Below are positions 35,666 to 44,197 of a stretch of 59,123 bases of DNA, piece by piece. The stretch covers positions 1 through 59,123 of the forward strand of contig JAHLLB010000030.1 of assembly GCA_020444425.1 (NCBI GenBank), read 5' to 3'. Origin of the DNA: a bacterium (lineage in GTDB: Bacteria > Electryoneota > Electryoneia > Electryoneales > Electryoneaceae). Every line of letters starts with the position of its first letter. Position 1 is the stretch's first letter. The notes beneath the pieces were generated by a model. That model searched no databases and was not told the origin of the DNA. It saw only the letters and a program-made list of their open reading frames with translations. The position numbers and the translations under genes are program-made.

Positions 35666-35811
35666 ATGTCCTCAGGCCCACAGCCCGCCGAAAGGTAGGC
35701 TGAGGCGGAGGAAACGGCAAGCGTTGCAACACCCCTCTCAGTCGTGTACCTTCCCTGTGTTAGGAATTCCAAACTCCAGTCGGAACTCACACAACCGATA
35801 GAGGATCAACC

Positions 35812-36549
35812 ATGCCCGCAACCCTCGAAGCCACCCGTTTGATTGACCGCATTGACGACCTGATCCAGGCGAAGCACCTGCTCAAGCACCCGTTCTACCA
35901 GGCGTGGACCGCTGGCGAACTTTCGCTCGACGCCCTGCGCGACTACGCCGGCCAGTACTACCAGCACGTCAAGGCATTCCCGACCTATATCAGCGCGTTG
36001 CACGCCCACACGGACGACCTCGACGTCCGCCGCCACCTGACCGAGAACCTGAACGACGAAGAGGGTTCTACCCCGACCCACCCGGAGCTGTGGCTGCAGT
36101 TTGCGGAGGGGCTGGGCGTGAGCGCTGAGGCCGCCGAATCCACAGTCGCCAACTCGCACACGCAGGCAACCATCCGCAGCTTCCGCGACATCTGCGCGAA
36201 CCGCTCCGTCGCCGAGGGGCTGGCGGCATTGTACGCGTACGAGTCCCAGATCCCGGCCGTGTCGCAGTCGAAAATCGACGGCCTGAAAGCGTTCTACGGC
36301 TTCACCGACGAACGCACGTGGGAGTATTTCACCGAGCACATCGTCGCGGACGTCGAACATTCCGCCGCCGAACGGGCGATGCTGGAATGTATCACGTCGA
36401 ATCCGTCAGACTCTTACCACGGACTTCAGTCCGTGGGTGGCGAATCTGCCGATGAGGCGCAAAAAGTCCTCGCCGCGACCAGCGAGGCGCTGGACGCCAT
36501 AAACGGCTTGCTCACCGGTGTCGCCGAAGCGCACGGCATCGAGTGCTGA
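35812..36549 (+). CDS. CADD/PabX-like putative folate-metabolism protein (TenA/PqqC fold)
   Basis: 245 residues. Matches the CADD family (Chlamydia CT610 type): AKHLLKHPFYQAWTAGELS, YAGQYYQHVKAFPTYISALH, ENLNDEEG, HPELWLQFAEGLG, and the diiron ligand set Glu/His plus EHIVADVEHS (HxxxDxxH) near residue 180. In chlamydial CADD a tyrosine (Tyr27) and a lysine of the protein itself are consumed to make p-aminobenzoate; Tyr29 here and the Lys of QSKIDGLKAFYG are candidates. Residues about 202-207 (YHGLQS and neighbours) are encoded by a REP-like palindrome inserted in frame. GAGGA precedes the ATG. Confidence 0.82.
   Translation: MPATLEATRLIDRIDDLIQAKHLLKHPFYQAWTAGELSLDALRDYAGQYYQHVKAFPTYISALHAHTDDLDVRRHLTENLNDEEGSTPTHPELWLQFAEGLGVSAEAAESTVANSHTQATIRSFRDICANRSVAEGLAALYAYESQIPAVSQSKIDGLKAFYGFTDERTWEYFTEHIVADVEHSAAERAMLECITSNPSDSYHGLQSVGGESADEAQKVLAATSEALDAINGLLTGVAEAHGIEC
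36417..36436. repeat. REP-like palindrome inside the CADD-like reading frame
   Basis: CCACGGACTTCAGTCCGTGG, a perfect 9-bp stem, with GGTG following. Similar in form to the intergenic palindromes at 43976-43995, 44017-44036 and 40677-40696, but here it is translated without breaking the frame. Confidence 0.8.
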
Positions 36550-36559
36550 TCGTACTGAC

Positions 36560-36586
36560 GGGGACATATACTCCGTATGTGTCCCC
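36560..36586. repeat. GGGGACA hairpin element
   Basis: GGGGACA ... TGTCCCC with inner ATA/TAT pairing and the same CTCCG loop core as 28371-28398. Ten bases after the CADD-like stop; may act as its terminator. Confidence 0.7.
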
Positions 36587-36675
36587 GATTCCCCCCGTCT
36601 CTCAATTCCCTCTTGCCTCCTGCGTCTCAGCGTGTAGTTTCAACACGAACGAGACACGTGGCGCACGGAGCGGCA

Positions 36676-37374
36676 ATGAAACTGTCCATCGTCATTCCCA
36701 TCTACAACGAAGCAGCGACCCTCAACGAACTGGTCCGACGTGTCCTCGCGGTGGATTACGGCTTCGACGAGCTGGAAGTGATCCTGGTGGACGATCATTC
36801 CCGGGATGACAGCCCACGCATCGGCCGGGAGCTGGAAACGGCGCATGAACCGGTCAAGTTCCTCCGTCACGCGCAAAATCGGGGCAAGGGCGGCGCACTG
36901 CGCACCGGCTTCAAGCACGCTACCGGCGACGTCGTCGTCATCCAGGACGCCGACCTCGAGTATGATCCCGCCGAGATTCCGCGCCTGGTGCATCTGATCC
37001 AGGACGACATCGCGGATGTTGTCTACGGCAGCCGCTTCCTCTCCATTGGCGCGCACCGCGTTCTCTATTACTGGCACTACCTCGCGAACAAGGCGCTGAC
37101 CTTCCTCAGCAATCTGCTGACGAACGTCAACCTGACCGACATCAACGTCTGCTACAAGGCCTTCCGCCGCGAGGTGCTGGATTCAATTACCTTGTACGAG
37201 AACGGCTTCGGCATCGACCCGGAGTTGACCGCGAAGACCGTCACCTCGCGCTGGCGGGTGTACGAAGTCCCGATTTCGTATTACGGCCGCACGTACCAGG
37301 AGGGGAAGAAAATCCGCTTCCGGGACGCGTTCCGGCACCTGTACTGTATCCTCAAGTACAACCTGATGCGCTGA
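36676..37374 (+). CDS. Family 2 glycosyltransferase, dolichyl/polyprenyl-phosphate sugar synthase-like
   Basis: 232 residues from ATG 36676 (ACGGAG upstream; the frame extends back to 36577 without coding character). MKLSIVIPIYNEAATL, VILVDDHSRDDS, GKGGALRTGFKHATGDVVVIQDADLEYDP (DxD), VYGSRF and the C-terminal VPISYYGRTYQEGKKI are typical of DPM1-like enzymes that move a sugar from a nucleotide donor to polyprenyl phosphate. It lies 7 bp before a GT39-like membrane transferase, which uses exactly such lipid-linked donors, so the two form a functional pair (inference). Confidence 0.9.
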   Translation: MKLSIVIPIYNEAATLNELVRRVLAVDYGFDELEVILVDDHSRDDSPRIGRELETAHEPVKFLRHAQNRGKGGALRTGFKHATGDVVVIQDADLEYDPAEIPRLVHLIQDDIADVVYGSRFLSIGAHRVLYYWHYLANKALTFLSNLLTNVNLTDINVCYKAFRREVLDSITLYENGFGIDPELTAKTVTSRWRVYEVPISYYGRTYQEGKKIRFRDAFRHLYCILKYNLMR

Positions 37375-37381
37375 GCCGACC

Positions 37382-39157
37382 ATGGCCACCGACAACGAAG
37401 ACATCCGCTTACCCGCGTCGCGCACGTCCCGAACCCTGCTCGCGACCACCTTTATCGTGCTGCTGCTGAGCATTGCTGCCGGGTTGACCGTTGCGCTGGT
37501 ACCTTACGAAAGCCTGAAAGCGCAGGCGGACGCCGTCTCGGACGATGAAGTCGAATTCTTCACGCCCGCGTTTCACGCCGACCTGCAGGTCAAACTGGCA
37601 TATGGCCTCGCGATCCTCAGTCTGCTGACGGGTGCGTTAATCATCTTCCGCCGGCGGTTTGCGCTCGGGCTGGACCGCTTCGGCGAGGACTTGCGCATCT
37701 ACGTGCGCTCGTTGGGGCAGGCGACACGGGCGGCGTGGACCGAACTGTCGTTGTGGCAACAGCTGGCGTTGATCGGACTGACCCTCGCCGGGGTTGTGCT
37801 GCGGATGCTGTACTTCAATGACGGCCTCGAGTACGACGAATCCTACAGCTACCTGTTCTTCGCGTCACGCCCGCTGTACGTCATCCTCAGCTACTACCAG
37901 GCGCCGAACAATCACATCCTGTACAACGTTTTCATGCACGGCACGATCCAACTGTTCGGCGCGTCCGATTGGGCGGTACGTTTGCCTGCGCTGATCTTCG
38001 GGGTCGCCACGATCCCGCTGACGTATCTGCTCGGACGGCGAGTGTTCAACATTCAGACCGGCCTGTTCGCGGCGACCCTGGTCACCGCCAGCCACTGGAT
38101 GATCCGCTACTCGACACAGGGCCGCGGCTATTCGCTGCAGCTGATGCTCGTGCTGCTGATGGCGCTGCTCGCCTTCACGTTGATCCATTCCCGCAACCGG
38201 GCGGCGTGGCTGATGTTCGCGCTGCTCGCCGCACTCAGCGTACACACCATTCCCACCGGTGTTTATCCCGTCGCATTCCTCTGGGTGTGGCTGATGTTCA
38301 CCAATGGCCACCCGCTCAAGGTCCGGTTCAAGTACCTCGCGATTTATGGCTGGGTCTCGGTGGCGTTGACGTTGCTGCTGTACCTGCCCGTCTTTGTCGT
38401 CTCCGGCCCGGAATCGGTCTACGCGAACCAGTACGTCGTCGCGATCACTTCCGCCGAATGGCGCACACAGATGCCCGACTGGATCACTGGCTTCCACGAC
38501 TATCTCGTCGGAACTCTGCCGATCTGGTTGCAGCTGGTGCTGGCGGCATCAATCCTCGTCAGCCTGATCCTGCACCCGTGGAAGAAGAAACCATGGCCAT
38601 TCATCGTGCCGCTGACCGTGGTCACGCTGGCGCTGGTCGTGATCCAGCAGGTGCACCCGTTCACCCGTGTCTGGACCTGGGTCGTGCCGTTCCTCGCAAT
38701 CGCAGCGGCATCTGGATTCAGCCTGTTGTTGACGAAACTGATCCCCTCACCACGACTGTTACGCCTTGGCGGAGTGCTCGTCGGCATCCTGTTGCTGCTC
38801 AACATGACCGTGGCGGAAATCGGCAACTACGCCCGCACCCTGAACCACCGCCAGACCTACGAAACCGGCATGATCGCGGCCGCGAAGTGGTTCAACGCCA
38901 ACCTCGAACCGGACGATTTCGTGCGCTGGAACATGAGCTTCCCGGTGATCGGTTTCTACCTCGATCGCTTCGGGGACGGCCGCCAGGTGCTGTACAGCCG
39001 GGACGAAACCGACTCCGGACGCGTGTTCTTCATCCATGATCGCAACCGGGAGCTGCCAGTTGAGCTCGCGGAAGCGGATCTCGACTCCAGCTCGCTGGAA
39101 TCGTTGCAGCCCGTATTCGCAAAGGGAAACATGACCATCCACGAGCTGTTGCGATAA
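37382..39157 (+). CDS. Family 39-like membrane glycosyltransferase (ArnT/PMT superfamily)
   Basis: 591 residues with about 12 membrane helices (first at 19-40, then 68-90, 127-146, and so on). The first outside loop has NDGLEYDESYSYLFF (146-160); its acidic pair is the usual catalytic site of GT-C transferases. RLPALIFGVATIPLTYLLGRR and the TQGRGYSLQ region are also family-like. By family it transfers a sugar from a polyprenyl-phosphate donor to lipid or protein outside the cytoplasmic membrane. Directly downstream of the DPM1-like gene, likely co-transcribed. Confidence 0.87.
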   Translation: MATDNEDIRLPASRTSRTLLATTFIVLLLSIAAGLTVALVPYESLKAQADAVSDDEVEFFTPAFHADLQVKLAYGLAILSLLTGALIIFRRRFALGLDRFGEDLRIYVRSLGQATRAAWTELSLWQQLALIGLTLAGVVLRMLYFNDGLEYDESYSYLFFASRPLYVILSYYQAPNNHILYNVFMHGTIQLFGASDWAVRLPALIFGVATIPLTYLLGRRVFNIQTGLFAATLVTASHWMIRYSTQGRGYSLQLMLVLLMALLAFTLIHSRNRAAWLMFALLAALSVHTIPTGVYPVAFLWVWLMFTNGHPLKVRFKYLAIYGWVSVALTLLLYLPVFVVSGPESVYANQYVVAITSAEWRTQMPDWITGFHDYLVGTLPIWLQLVLAASILVSLILHPWKKKPWPFIVPLTVVTLALVVIQQVHPFTRVWTWVVPFLAIAAASGFSLLLTKLIPSPRLLRLGGVLVGILLLLNMTVAEIGNYARTLNHRQTYETGMIAAAKWFNANLEPDDFVRWNMSFPVIGFYLDRFGDGRQVLYSRDETDSGRVFFIHDRNRELPVELAEADLDSSSLESLQPVFAKGNMTIHELLR

Positions 39158-39392
39158 CCTGGAGCTCCATCCCGGAGATCTCCATTGCAACCTTTTTTCC
39201 GTCGTGCATCAAACGAGATGAGCGCTGGAGACAGACGTGAAGATGATTCCACATCAACCAGTCTGGAGCGCTCGTGATGCGAACTGTTGGTACGGCAACC
39301 CTTTGCCACTGACACGACCGTAAGTAGATTCGAAGCACTGATCCATAAACAAGTCGCGAAGCAGTTTTCGCGCAGGAAGAGAAGGAGCAGGA

Positions 39393-39722
39393 ATGATGGC
39401 AGAACCGATGCATGTTTCTGACGCGACATTTGAACAGGAAGTTTTGAAGTCTGACGTCCCCGTTCTGGTGGACTTCTGGGCGCCGTGGTGTGCGCCGTGC
39501 CGTATCGTCGGCCCGATCGTTGAAGAAATCGCCGGTGACTACGACGGCAAGATCAAGGTCGCCAAGGTCAATACCGATGAAAACCCGATGCACGCGAATT
39601 CCCTCGGCATCCGCGGCATCCCGACGCTGATTCTGTTCAAGAACGGCCAGGAAGCTGACCGCGTGGTGGGCGCTGTGCCGAAGCAGCACCTGTCCATGTT
39701 CGTCGACCGTAACCTGAACTAA
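39393..39722 (+). CDS. trxA: Thioredoxin with CAPC active site
   Basis: 109 residues, full-length thioredoxin fold. Active site WAPWCAPC (29-36; Cys33/Cys36) has Ala where most thioredoxins have Gly. Buried Asp27-type residue in VDFWAP, VNTDENP, and cis-proline in RGIPTLILF. Reduces protein disulfides with thioredoxin reductase in the cytoplasm. The Gly-to-Ala change is known in some bacterial thioredoxins and may shift redox potential a little. AAGGAG precedes the ATG pair at 39393/39396. Five bp separate it from the next gene. Confidence 0.92.
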   Translation: MMAEPMHVSDATFEQEVLKSDVPVLVDFWAPWCAPCRIVGPIVEEIAGDYDGKIKVAKVNTDENPMHANSLGIRGIPTLILFKNGQEADRVVGAVPKQHLSMFVDRNLN

Positions 39723-39727
39723 CAGCC

Positions 39728-40648
39728 TTGAAATCCGGACTGAGCATCCCCACAGCATTCATCGCGCTGAGCGTGATGGTGCTGTGGGGTTTGTCGTTTA
39801 TTGCGATTGAGATCGGTCTACGTGAGGTATCACCGTGGCAGATGGTGCTGCTGCGATACCTCCCCGCCGCCGCCATCTTCGCGGTCATGCTGCTGGTCAA
39901 GGCAATCCGGGGCCAGCTCCATTTCACTCTGCGCATGACCCTTGAATTGCTGATCGCCGGCCTGTTCATGGTCAGCCTGTACAACCTGTCGCTGAACACC
40001 GGTCTGTCGATGCTACCGGCATCGCTGGGCGCTCTGGTCATCGCGCTCAATCCTGCGATGATCACCATCGTCGCGATGCTGTTTCTGCGTGAACGCCCAC
40101 GCCCGCGCACCTGGATCGGGCTCGTTCTCGCACTGGCCGGGCTGGTGTTCGTCGTCTTCGCGCGATATGGCACCCCGGAACTGCGCGCACAAAACCTGCT
40201 CGGCATGGTGATCACCCTCGGCGCGCCGCTCAGCATCGGCCTCTATACTTCCGTCATCCGCAACACCGCCCCGAAACTCGGCGCGGTCGGCGCAACTGTT
40301 TCCGCGATCACCGTCGGCAGCCTGCCGCTCGTGTTCTTCATCGGCCCGGAGCTGCTACAGGTCGTTTCCACCATGTCCAGTGAACTGTTCTGGTCGCTGA
40401 TGTTTCTGTCGCTGGGCTGCACCGTTTACGGGTTCGTCATGTGGGGGTATGTCCTGAAACGCGTGGAAGCGTCCACCGCAGGGATGTTCATCTACCTCGT
40501 GCCGCTGATCGCCGCGCTGGGTAGCTACTTCATGCTGGATGAGCCGCTCGACCTGCCGCTGCTGCTCGGCGGAACCATCACCGTCATCGGCGTCGCGATT
40601 TCCACTGGACTCGCCACACGTATCTGGCAAACCATCCGCCGGGCCTGA
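39728..40648 (+). CDS. DMT-superfamily transporter (EamA domains)
   Basis: 306 residues, TTG start five bp after trxA. Ten membrane helices in two EamA repeats: SIPTAFIALSVMVLWGLSFIAIEIGLREVSPWQMVLLRY opens repeat 1, LNPAMITIVAMLFLRERPRPRTWIGLVLALAGL ends it, and GMFIYLVPLIAALGSYFMLDEPLDLPLLLGG ends repeat 2. Family members export amino acids, nucleobases or drugs by drug/metabolite exchange; the substrate is not predictable. Cytoplasmic membrane. Confidence 0.9.
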   Translation: MKSGLSIPTAFIALSVMVLWGLSFIAIEIGLREVSPWQMVLLRYLPAAAIFAVMLLVKAIRGQLHFTLRMTLELLIAGLFMVSLYNLSLNTGLSMLPASLGALVIALNPAMITIVAMLFLRERPRPRTWIGLVLALAGLVFVVFARYGTPELRAQNLLGMVITLGAPLSIGLYTSVIRNTAPKLGAVGATVSAITVGSLPLVFFIGPELLQVVSTMSSELFWSLMFLSLGCTVYGFVMWGYVLKRVEASTAGMFIYLVPLIAALGSYFMLDEPLDLPLLLGGTITVIGVAISTGLATRIWQTIRRA

Positions 40649-40676
40649 TTCGGACATCGATCCCACATGCTCAAGA

Positions 40677-40696
40677 CCCAGACATTCATGTCTGGG
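40677..40696. repeat. REP-like palindrome
   Basis: CCCAGACATTCATGTCTGGG, a perfect 9-bp stem with flanks AAGA on the left and ATCACCC on the right, matching the GGATYACC-type right flank of 43976-43995. Confidence 0.7.
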
Positions 40697-40878
40697 ATCA
40701 CCCTATCCGTGATCTTCCGCCAAGAGAAACCCCGCGTGTGTTGTTCAACCACCCGAGCCGAACCGAGAGCCCAGAGACTCGTTTGCCCTTTCCCGAAACC
40801 GGCCCTACGTTTGCCAGTCTATCAGTTAGCTGTCCCAAACAAACACAATCCGTTGAACCACCAGGAGTTCCCTGACCG

Positions 40879-41505
40879 ATGACTGTCACTGAAGCCATCA
40901 CCGCACGCCGGTCCGTGCATTCCTACGATCCCGACAAACACGTCAGCGACGAACAATTGCGTGAACTGATCGAGCTGTCCACCCTCGCGCCGTCCTCGTT
41001 TAACCTCAACCACTGGCGGTTCATCGTCGTGCGGTCGGAGGAGGGGAAGACGAAGCTGCACGAAGCCTCGCTGAACCAGAAGCACATCAAGGACGCGTCC
41101 GCCGTGCTGATCGTGCTCGGCAAGATTGACGCCCACACCGACGTTGACCGTTTTATCCCGGATTGGATCGAGAAGGGGTACTACCCGGACGACAAGCACC
41201 TGCGGGTTGTTTCCGGCAAGTTCTACGGCTTGAATCCCGTTGTGCAACGCGATGAGGCGATCCGTTCGACGTCGATCATGATCGGGATGATGATGCTCGC
41301 CGCGAAGGAACGCGGGCTCGACACCGCCGCGATCATCGGCTTCCGTCCGCCGGAGGTGATAGAGGCGTTCGAGATTCCCGAAAACTACATGCCGGTGATG
41401 ATGTTGACCGTCGGCTACGAGAAGACCCCGCCACCGGATCGTGTCAAGCGGCTGGGCTATGACGACATCGTACACGCCGAGCGTTTCGAGCCAGGGAAGG
41501 GGTAA
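40879..41505 (+). CDS. Nitroreductase family protein
   Basis: 208 residues. MTVTEAITARRSVHSYDPD (FMN-phosphate binding RRSxRxY-like), LSTLAPSSFNLNHWRFIVV, and near the C-terminus LDTAAIIGFRPPEVIEAFEIPENYMPVMMLTVGY, all typical of FMN-dependent NfnB/NfsB-type nitroreductases, which form homodimers and reduce nitro groups, quinones or flavins with NAD(P)H. Natural substrate unknown. AGGAG sits 11 bp upstream of the ATG. Convergent with the small membrane protein gene, 18 bp apart. Confidence 0.9.
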   Translation: MTVTEAITARRSVHSYDPDKHVSDEQLRELIELSTLAPSSFNLNHWRFIVVRSEEGKTKLHEASLNQKHIKDASAVLIVLGKIDAHTDVDRFIPDWIEKGYYPDDKHLRVVSGKFYGLNPVVQRDEAIRSTSIMIGMMMLAAKERGLDTAAIIGFRPPEVIEAFEIPENYMPVMMLTVGYEKTPPPDRVKRLGYDDIVHAERFEPGKG

Positions 41506-41523
41506 TCCAGCAGAAACCGGCTT

Positions 41524-42180
41524 TTACTGTTCACCGAATTCGGGCTCGTCCAATGTACCCAGGGCGAGCCCGAACAGTGCCGCGCCGGTCAGTGTCCCCA
41601 GCAGTACCAGGTTCATGCGCCGGTTCTTCATCGAGATGGAAAACCCGATCTGTGCACCGTTGGCAAAGTCTGGTGATCGGTCAAGCAGTGAATTCTGAAA
41701 GCTTTCTGGTAAATCCGGCAACGGTGTCTTCGCACTGGTGATGAACACCGTCACCAGCGCAATCGGGGTGAACAAAGCCCCCAGGGCCAGCGCGTAGGGG
41801 TTTCCCGACCAGTACAGGTACAGCGGCACCGTCATCGCAATCGGCAACAGAAACCAGTGAATCCGGGTTTCGTCCTCACTCAATTCCCGCCCGGCTTCAT
41901 AACCCGTCAACGATTCGCTCAGATCCACGCCTTCGATCAACCGCCCGTGTTCGACCATCAACGACAGCCGCAGACGCGTCGGCAGGTCGTCCACGGCAGC
42001 CCGGCGTTCCTCGATGTTCTCAACAGTAATCGAGACTGCGGCTGTCGCAGAGTCGCCGGTCTGTTCCAACGATCGTTCGACACGGATGCCGAACGATGAG
42101 TGCGAATCAGCCAGTGAGAGGGTGGGCGTCAACAGGAGCAAAAGGGCGAGCAGGCAGTGCATGGCACGGATCATCGTCAT
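41524..42180 (-). CDS. Small membrane protein, paralogue of 20513-21118
   Basis: 218 residues from ATG 42180 (GGGGGA upstream; a second ATG 6 bp further in is equally good). Signal peptide about 1-24 (LLALLLLLTPTLSLAD); an outside segment with GYEAGRELSEDE; paired hydrophobic helices about 113-160; a TPLPDLPESF linker; NGAQIGFSISMKNRRM; and a final Gly/Leu-rich helix. The order and several motifs match the 20513 protein. Unrecognised family; an envelope role is likely. Confidence 0.75.
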   Translation of the reverse strand: MTMIRAMHCLLALLLLLTPTLSLADSHSSFGIRVERSLEQTGDSATAAVSITVENIEERRAAVDDLPTRLRLSLMVEHGRLIEGVDLSESLTGYEAGRELSEDETRIHWFLLPIAMTVPLYLYWSGNPYALALGALFTPIALVTVFITSAKTPLPDLPESFQNSLLDRSPDFANGAQIGFSISMKNRRMNLVLLGTLTGAALFGLALGTLDEPEFGEQ

Positions 42181-42356
42181 TCCCCCAGGCAAGTCCAGTT
42201 TCCAATAACGTAGATATCTCCCGGGCAACGGGCAAACGGATCGAGCCACAACAGGGCAAGCCCTTGGAGCGACCCAATTTGTCCGCATTCTTCGCGCTCG
42301 CTACCTTCGCCAAATCGCAGTTTTGAACGTTGTACGGACTCGCAAAGGCCACCTCG

Positions 42357-43724
42357 ATGAAGCACATCCTTGTCCTCGGCGCAGGCAAGAGCTCGCCCAG
42401 CCTGATTCGCTACCTGCTCGAAAACGCGGAAGCCAACGATTGGTTTGTTACCGTTGGCGACTACAACCAGGACGCCGCAAAAGAGCGCGTTGCTGATCAC
42501 CCGAAGGGAACCGCGATCTTCTTTGATGTCACCGACCCGTCCATGGTCGAGCACCAGGTGAAGAACGCCGACGTTGTGGTCAATTTCCTCGCCCCGCGCT
42601 TTCAGTACCAGGTGGCGTACGAGTGCGTGCAGCACGGCGTACACATGGTCAGTGCATCCTACCGCAGCAAGGAAATTCGCGAACTGGACACGACCGCGAA
42701 ACGGGAAGGCGTGCTCATCCTCAACGAAACCGGCCTCGATCCAGGCATCGACCTGATGAGCGCCCAGGAGATCATTTCGCGAGTCCGGTCCGAGGGTGGT
42801 ATCATCCGCAAATTCGTCTCCTACGGTTCCGGCCTGCCCGCCAACGACGAAGACCCGAATCCATTCGAGTACGTGATCACCTGGAACCCGTACAACGTGG
42901 TCGTTGCCGGCGGAAATGGCGCGCAGTACCTCGAGGACGGCAAGATTAAGATTTTGCCCTACCACCAGGTGTTCCGCCAAACCTGGCCGGTGGATGTGGA
43001 CGACATCGGTACCCTGGAAGCCTACCCGAACCGCGACAGCCTCGCGTACAAGGATCTGTTCGGCCTGCAGCACGCTGTCACCATGATCCGGGGCACCTTG
43101 CGCAATCCGACTTTTGCGGAATCGTGGCTGCCGATCATCAACCTCGGCCTGACCAACGACGAACTGACCATTCCCGAGCTACACGAACGCAGCATGCGGG
43201 AAATTGTCGAGATGTGCCTGCCGCCGCATGTGAACGGGTCGGACATCAAGCTCCGTGTCGCCAACTACCTGCGGATCAACGCCACCGGCTACACGATGAA
43301 AAAGCTGGAATGGCTCGGCTTGTTCGACGAAGAGAAGTGCGGCTGCACCGGCAAGACTCCGGCCGATGCCATGGTCCACCTCATCTCGAAGAAGCTGGCG
43401 CTGCCCGACAATGGGCGCGACATGGTCATCCTCGTCCACAAGATGCTGGTCGACTATCCGGACGCCGCCAAGCCACGTCCGAGCGAAAAGATCATCAGCA
43501 CCATGATCAAGTACGGGGACGCCGGCGGCGAAACCGCCATGAGCAAGACCGTCGGCCTGCCCGCTGCCATCGCGGTCAAGCTGATCCTCACCGATCAACT
43601 GAAATTGACCGGGTCGCACATCCCGATCCACGCCGCCATCTACACTCCGATCCTCAAGGAACTCGAAGGCTTGGACATCAAGTTCGTCGAACGCACCGAA
43701 GCGGTGGAAGAGATGAAGAAGTAG
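42357..43724 (+). CDS. Saccharopine dehydrogenase family protein
   Basis: 455 residues from ATG 42357 (frame open to 42330 without a better start). N-terminal Rossmann fold ILVLGAGKSSPSLIRYLLE, then DVTDPSMVEHQVKNADVVVNFLAP, SASYRSKEIRELD, NETGLDPGIDLMSAQE, and a C-terminal saccharopine-dehydrogenase-like domain with a KLEWLGLFDEEK segment and a conserved GETAMSKTVGLPAAIAVKLIL ending. Related to lysine-ketoglutarate reductase / saccharopine reductase or carboxynorspermidine synthase. Likely lysine or polyamine metabolism. Cytoplasmic. A long heptad repeat starts right after its stop. Confidence 0.88.
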   Translation: MKHILVLGAGKSSPSLIRYLLENAEANDWFVTVGDYNQDAAKERVADHPKGTAIFFDVTDPSMVEHQVKNADVVVNFLAPRFQYQVAYECVQHGVHMVSASYRSKEIRELDTTAKREGVLILNETGLDPGIDLMSAQEIISRVRSEGGIIRKFVSYGSGLPANDEDPNPFEYVITWNPYNVVVAGGNGAQYLEDGKIKILPYHQVFRQTWPVDVDDIGTLEAYPNRDSLAYKDLFGLQHAVTMIRGTLRNPTFAESWLPIINLGLTNDELTIPELHERSMREIVEMCLPPHVNGSDIKLRVANYLRINATGYTMKKLEWLGLFDEEKCGCTGKTPADAMVHLISKKLALPDNGRDMVILVHKMLVDYPDAAKPRPSEKIISTMIKYGDAGGETAMSKTVGLPAAIAVKLILTDQLKLTGSHIPIHAAIYTPILKELEGLDIKFVERTEAVEEMKK

Positions 43725-43794
43725 TGTGGCGGGCTACGGGCTACGGGCTGCGGGCTACGGGCTACGGGCTGCGGGCTGCGGACTATGGGCTGCG
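43725..43794. repeat. Heptad repeat, unit GGCTACG/GGCTGCG, 10 copies
   Basis: Begins at the base after the TAG (43722-43724): TGTGGCG, then GGCTACG and GGCTGCG units with one GACTATG, all in 7-bp phase. Confidence 0.9.
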
Positions 43795-43827
43795 GTGCTG
43801 GGCTAAACACACCTGATGAAACAAACG

Positions 43828-43860
43828 TGGCCGTGTCTTCAAGTAGACACGGCCATCTTT
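43828..43860 (+). terminator. Strong hairpin terminator
   Basis: TGGCCGTGTCT (43828-43838) pairs perfectly with AGACACGGCCA (43845-43855), loop TCAAGT, followed by TCTTT. The sequence is shared with 473-512. Confidence 0.75.
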
Positions 43861-43902
43861 CATGTACTCGACTGACTCATACTCGACTGACTCACAATCT
43901 TG

Positions 43903-44137
43903 CCCGTGTTGGCTGAGCCAACGCGGACTATCGGTCATTGGATCGATCTGGATGTATTGGATTTACGTGACATGCCCACGACAATTATGTCGTGGATTAC
44001 CCGCCGCTGCGATCATCCCCGGACTGAAGTCCGGGGACGTGGTTCCTGTGGTTCTTTAAGTAGCCGATGATCCCGGGCTGAAGCCCGAGGGCATGCCGGT
44101 TAACTAGCACACTCGTTCGCGCTTGCAAGAGCGGATC
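43903..44137. repeat. Cluster of five REP-like palindromes with different stems
   Basis: 43903-43926 (CCCGTGTTGGC/GCCAACGCGG), 43976-43995 (CCACGACA/TGTCGTGG), 44017-44036 (CCCCGGACT/AGTCCGGGG), 44072-44090 (CCCGGGCT/AGCCCGAGG) and 44112-44136 (CTCGTTCGCGCTTGCAAGAG). Stems differ but are followed by GGAT, GGACG or similar and preceded by TGCC or ATCAT. This fills the 473-bp gap between the saccharopine-type gene and the ClpX-like gene; no gene is seen. Confidence 0.75.
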
Positions 44138-44197
44138 ATCCGTCGTTTTCTATTCCCTGCAGGCAGAAGCACTATCCTTCCCGCAGCCCAGAGCCCG

